Made by a program: the position numbers and the translations under genes | Assembly (NCBI GenBank): GCA_030626915.1 | Contig: DAOUTC010000090.1 | Location: 1-5,345, forward strand | DNA from: Dehalococcoidia bacterium | GTDB lineage: Bacteria > Chloroflexota > Dehalococcoidia > GIF9 > AB-539-J10 | Direction: 5' to 3' | DNA: 5,345 nucleotides | In this document: piece by piece, positions 5,333-5,345 of the stretch | Numbering within the stretch: the stretch's first letter is position 1 | Layout: each line of letters begins with the position of its first letter | Notes under the pieces: generated by a model | Seen by the model: the letters and a program-made list of their open reading frames with translations, nothing else | Database searches by the model: none | What the model was told of the DNA's origin: nothing

Positions 5333-5345
5333 AGATCGGAAGAGC
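5333..5345 (+). other. Illumina sequencing adapter remnant
   Basis: The last 13 bases read AGATCGGAAGAGC, exactly the shared start of Illumina TruSeq adapters, and lie flush with the end of the window. This is a library artefact at a contig end rather than genomic DNA. Bases just before it may also derive from a single read and deserve caution. Confidence 0.93.

Overview
This is a bacterial window, most likely one end of a metagenomic or draft contig: its last 13 bases are the Illumina adapter core AGATCGGAAGAGC. All supported genes lie on the + strand. Copies of two dispersed intergenic repeats are present, a 'GTCATTGCGAG…GAAGCAATC' module and a 'CTCTCCC…GGGAGAG…TAAGGTGAGGGTGA' hairpin. I associate this type of repeat with uncultured anaerobes such as Dehalococcoidia-like Chloroflexota. 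That taxonomic guess is weak, because similar repeats occur in other phyla.

Layout. Bases 1-334 hold a possible decayed gene tail and two copies of the dispersed repeat. Bases 335-477 are copy 1 of a roughly 143-bp module, containing a candidate promoter and a leader hairpin. It lies directly upstream of a 475-residue HEAT-repeat protein (513-1940). Bases 2008-2150 are copy 2 of the same module, directly upstream of a 177-residue PD-(D/E)XK nuclease-like protein (2188-2721). A broken IS3-family left end follows (2741-3071), with its OrfA reading frame fused in frame to 90 residues of unrecognised protein (2826-3344). Bases 3345-3647 hold an inverted copy of the dispersed repeat and a promoter for a 498-residue FAD-dependent CrtI-type oxidoreductase (3648-5144). 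The last 201 bases hold small hairpins and the adapter.

Working together. The HEAT protein and the nuclease-like protein are separate transcription candidates that carry the same upstream module, ending 35 and 37 bases before their respective ATG codons. This suggests common regulation, or amplification of a promoter cassette or mobile repeat. A scaffold plus nuclease pair could be an accessory or defence-like unit, but nothing in the sequence proves a shared function. The oxidoreductase has its own promoter and looks like an independent gene.
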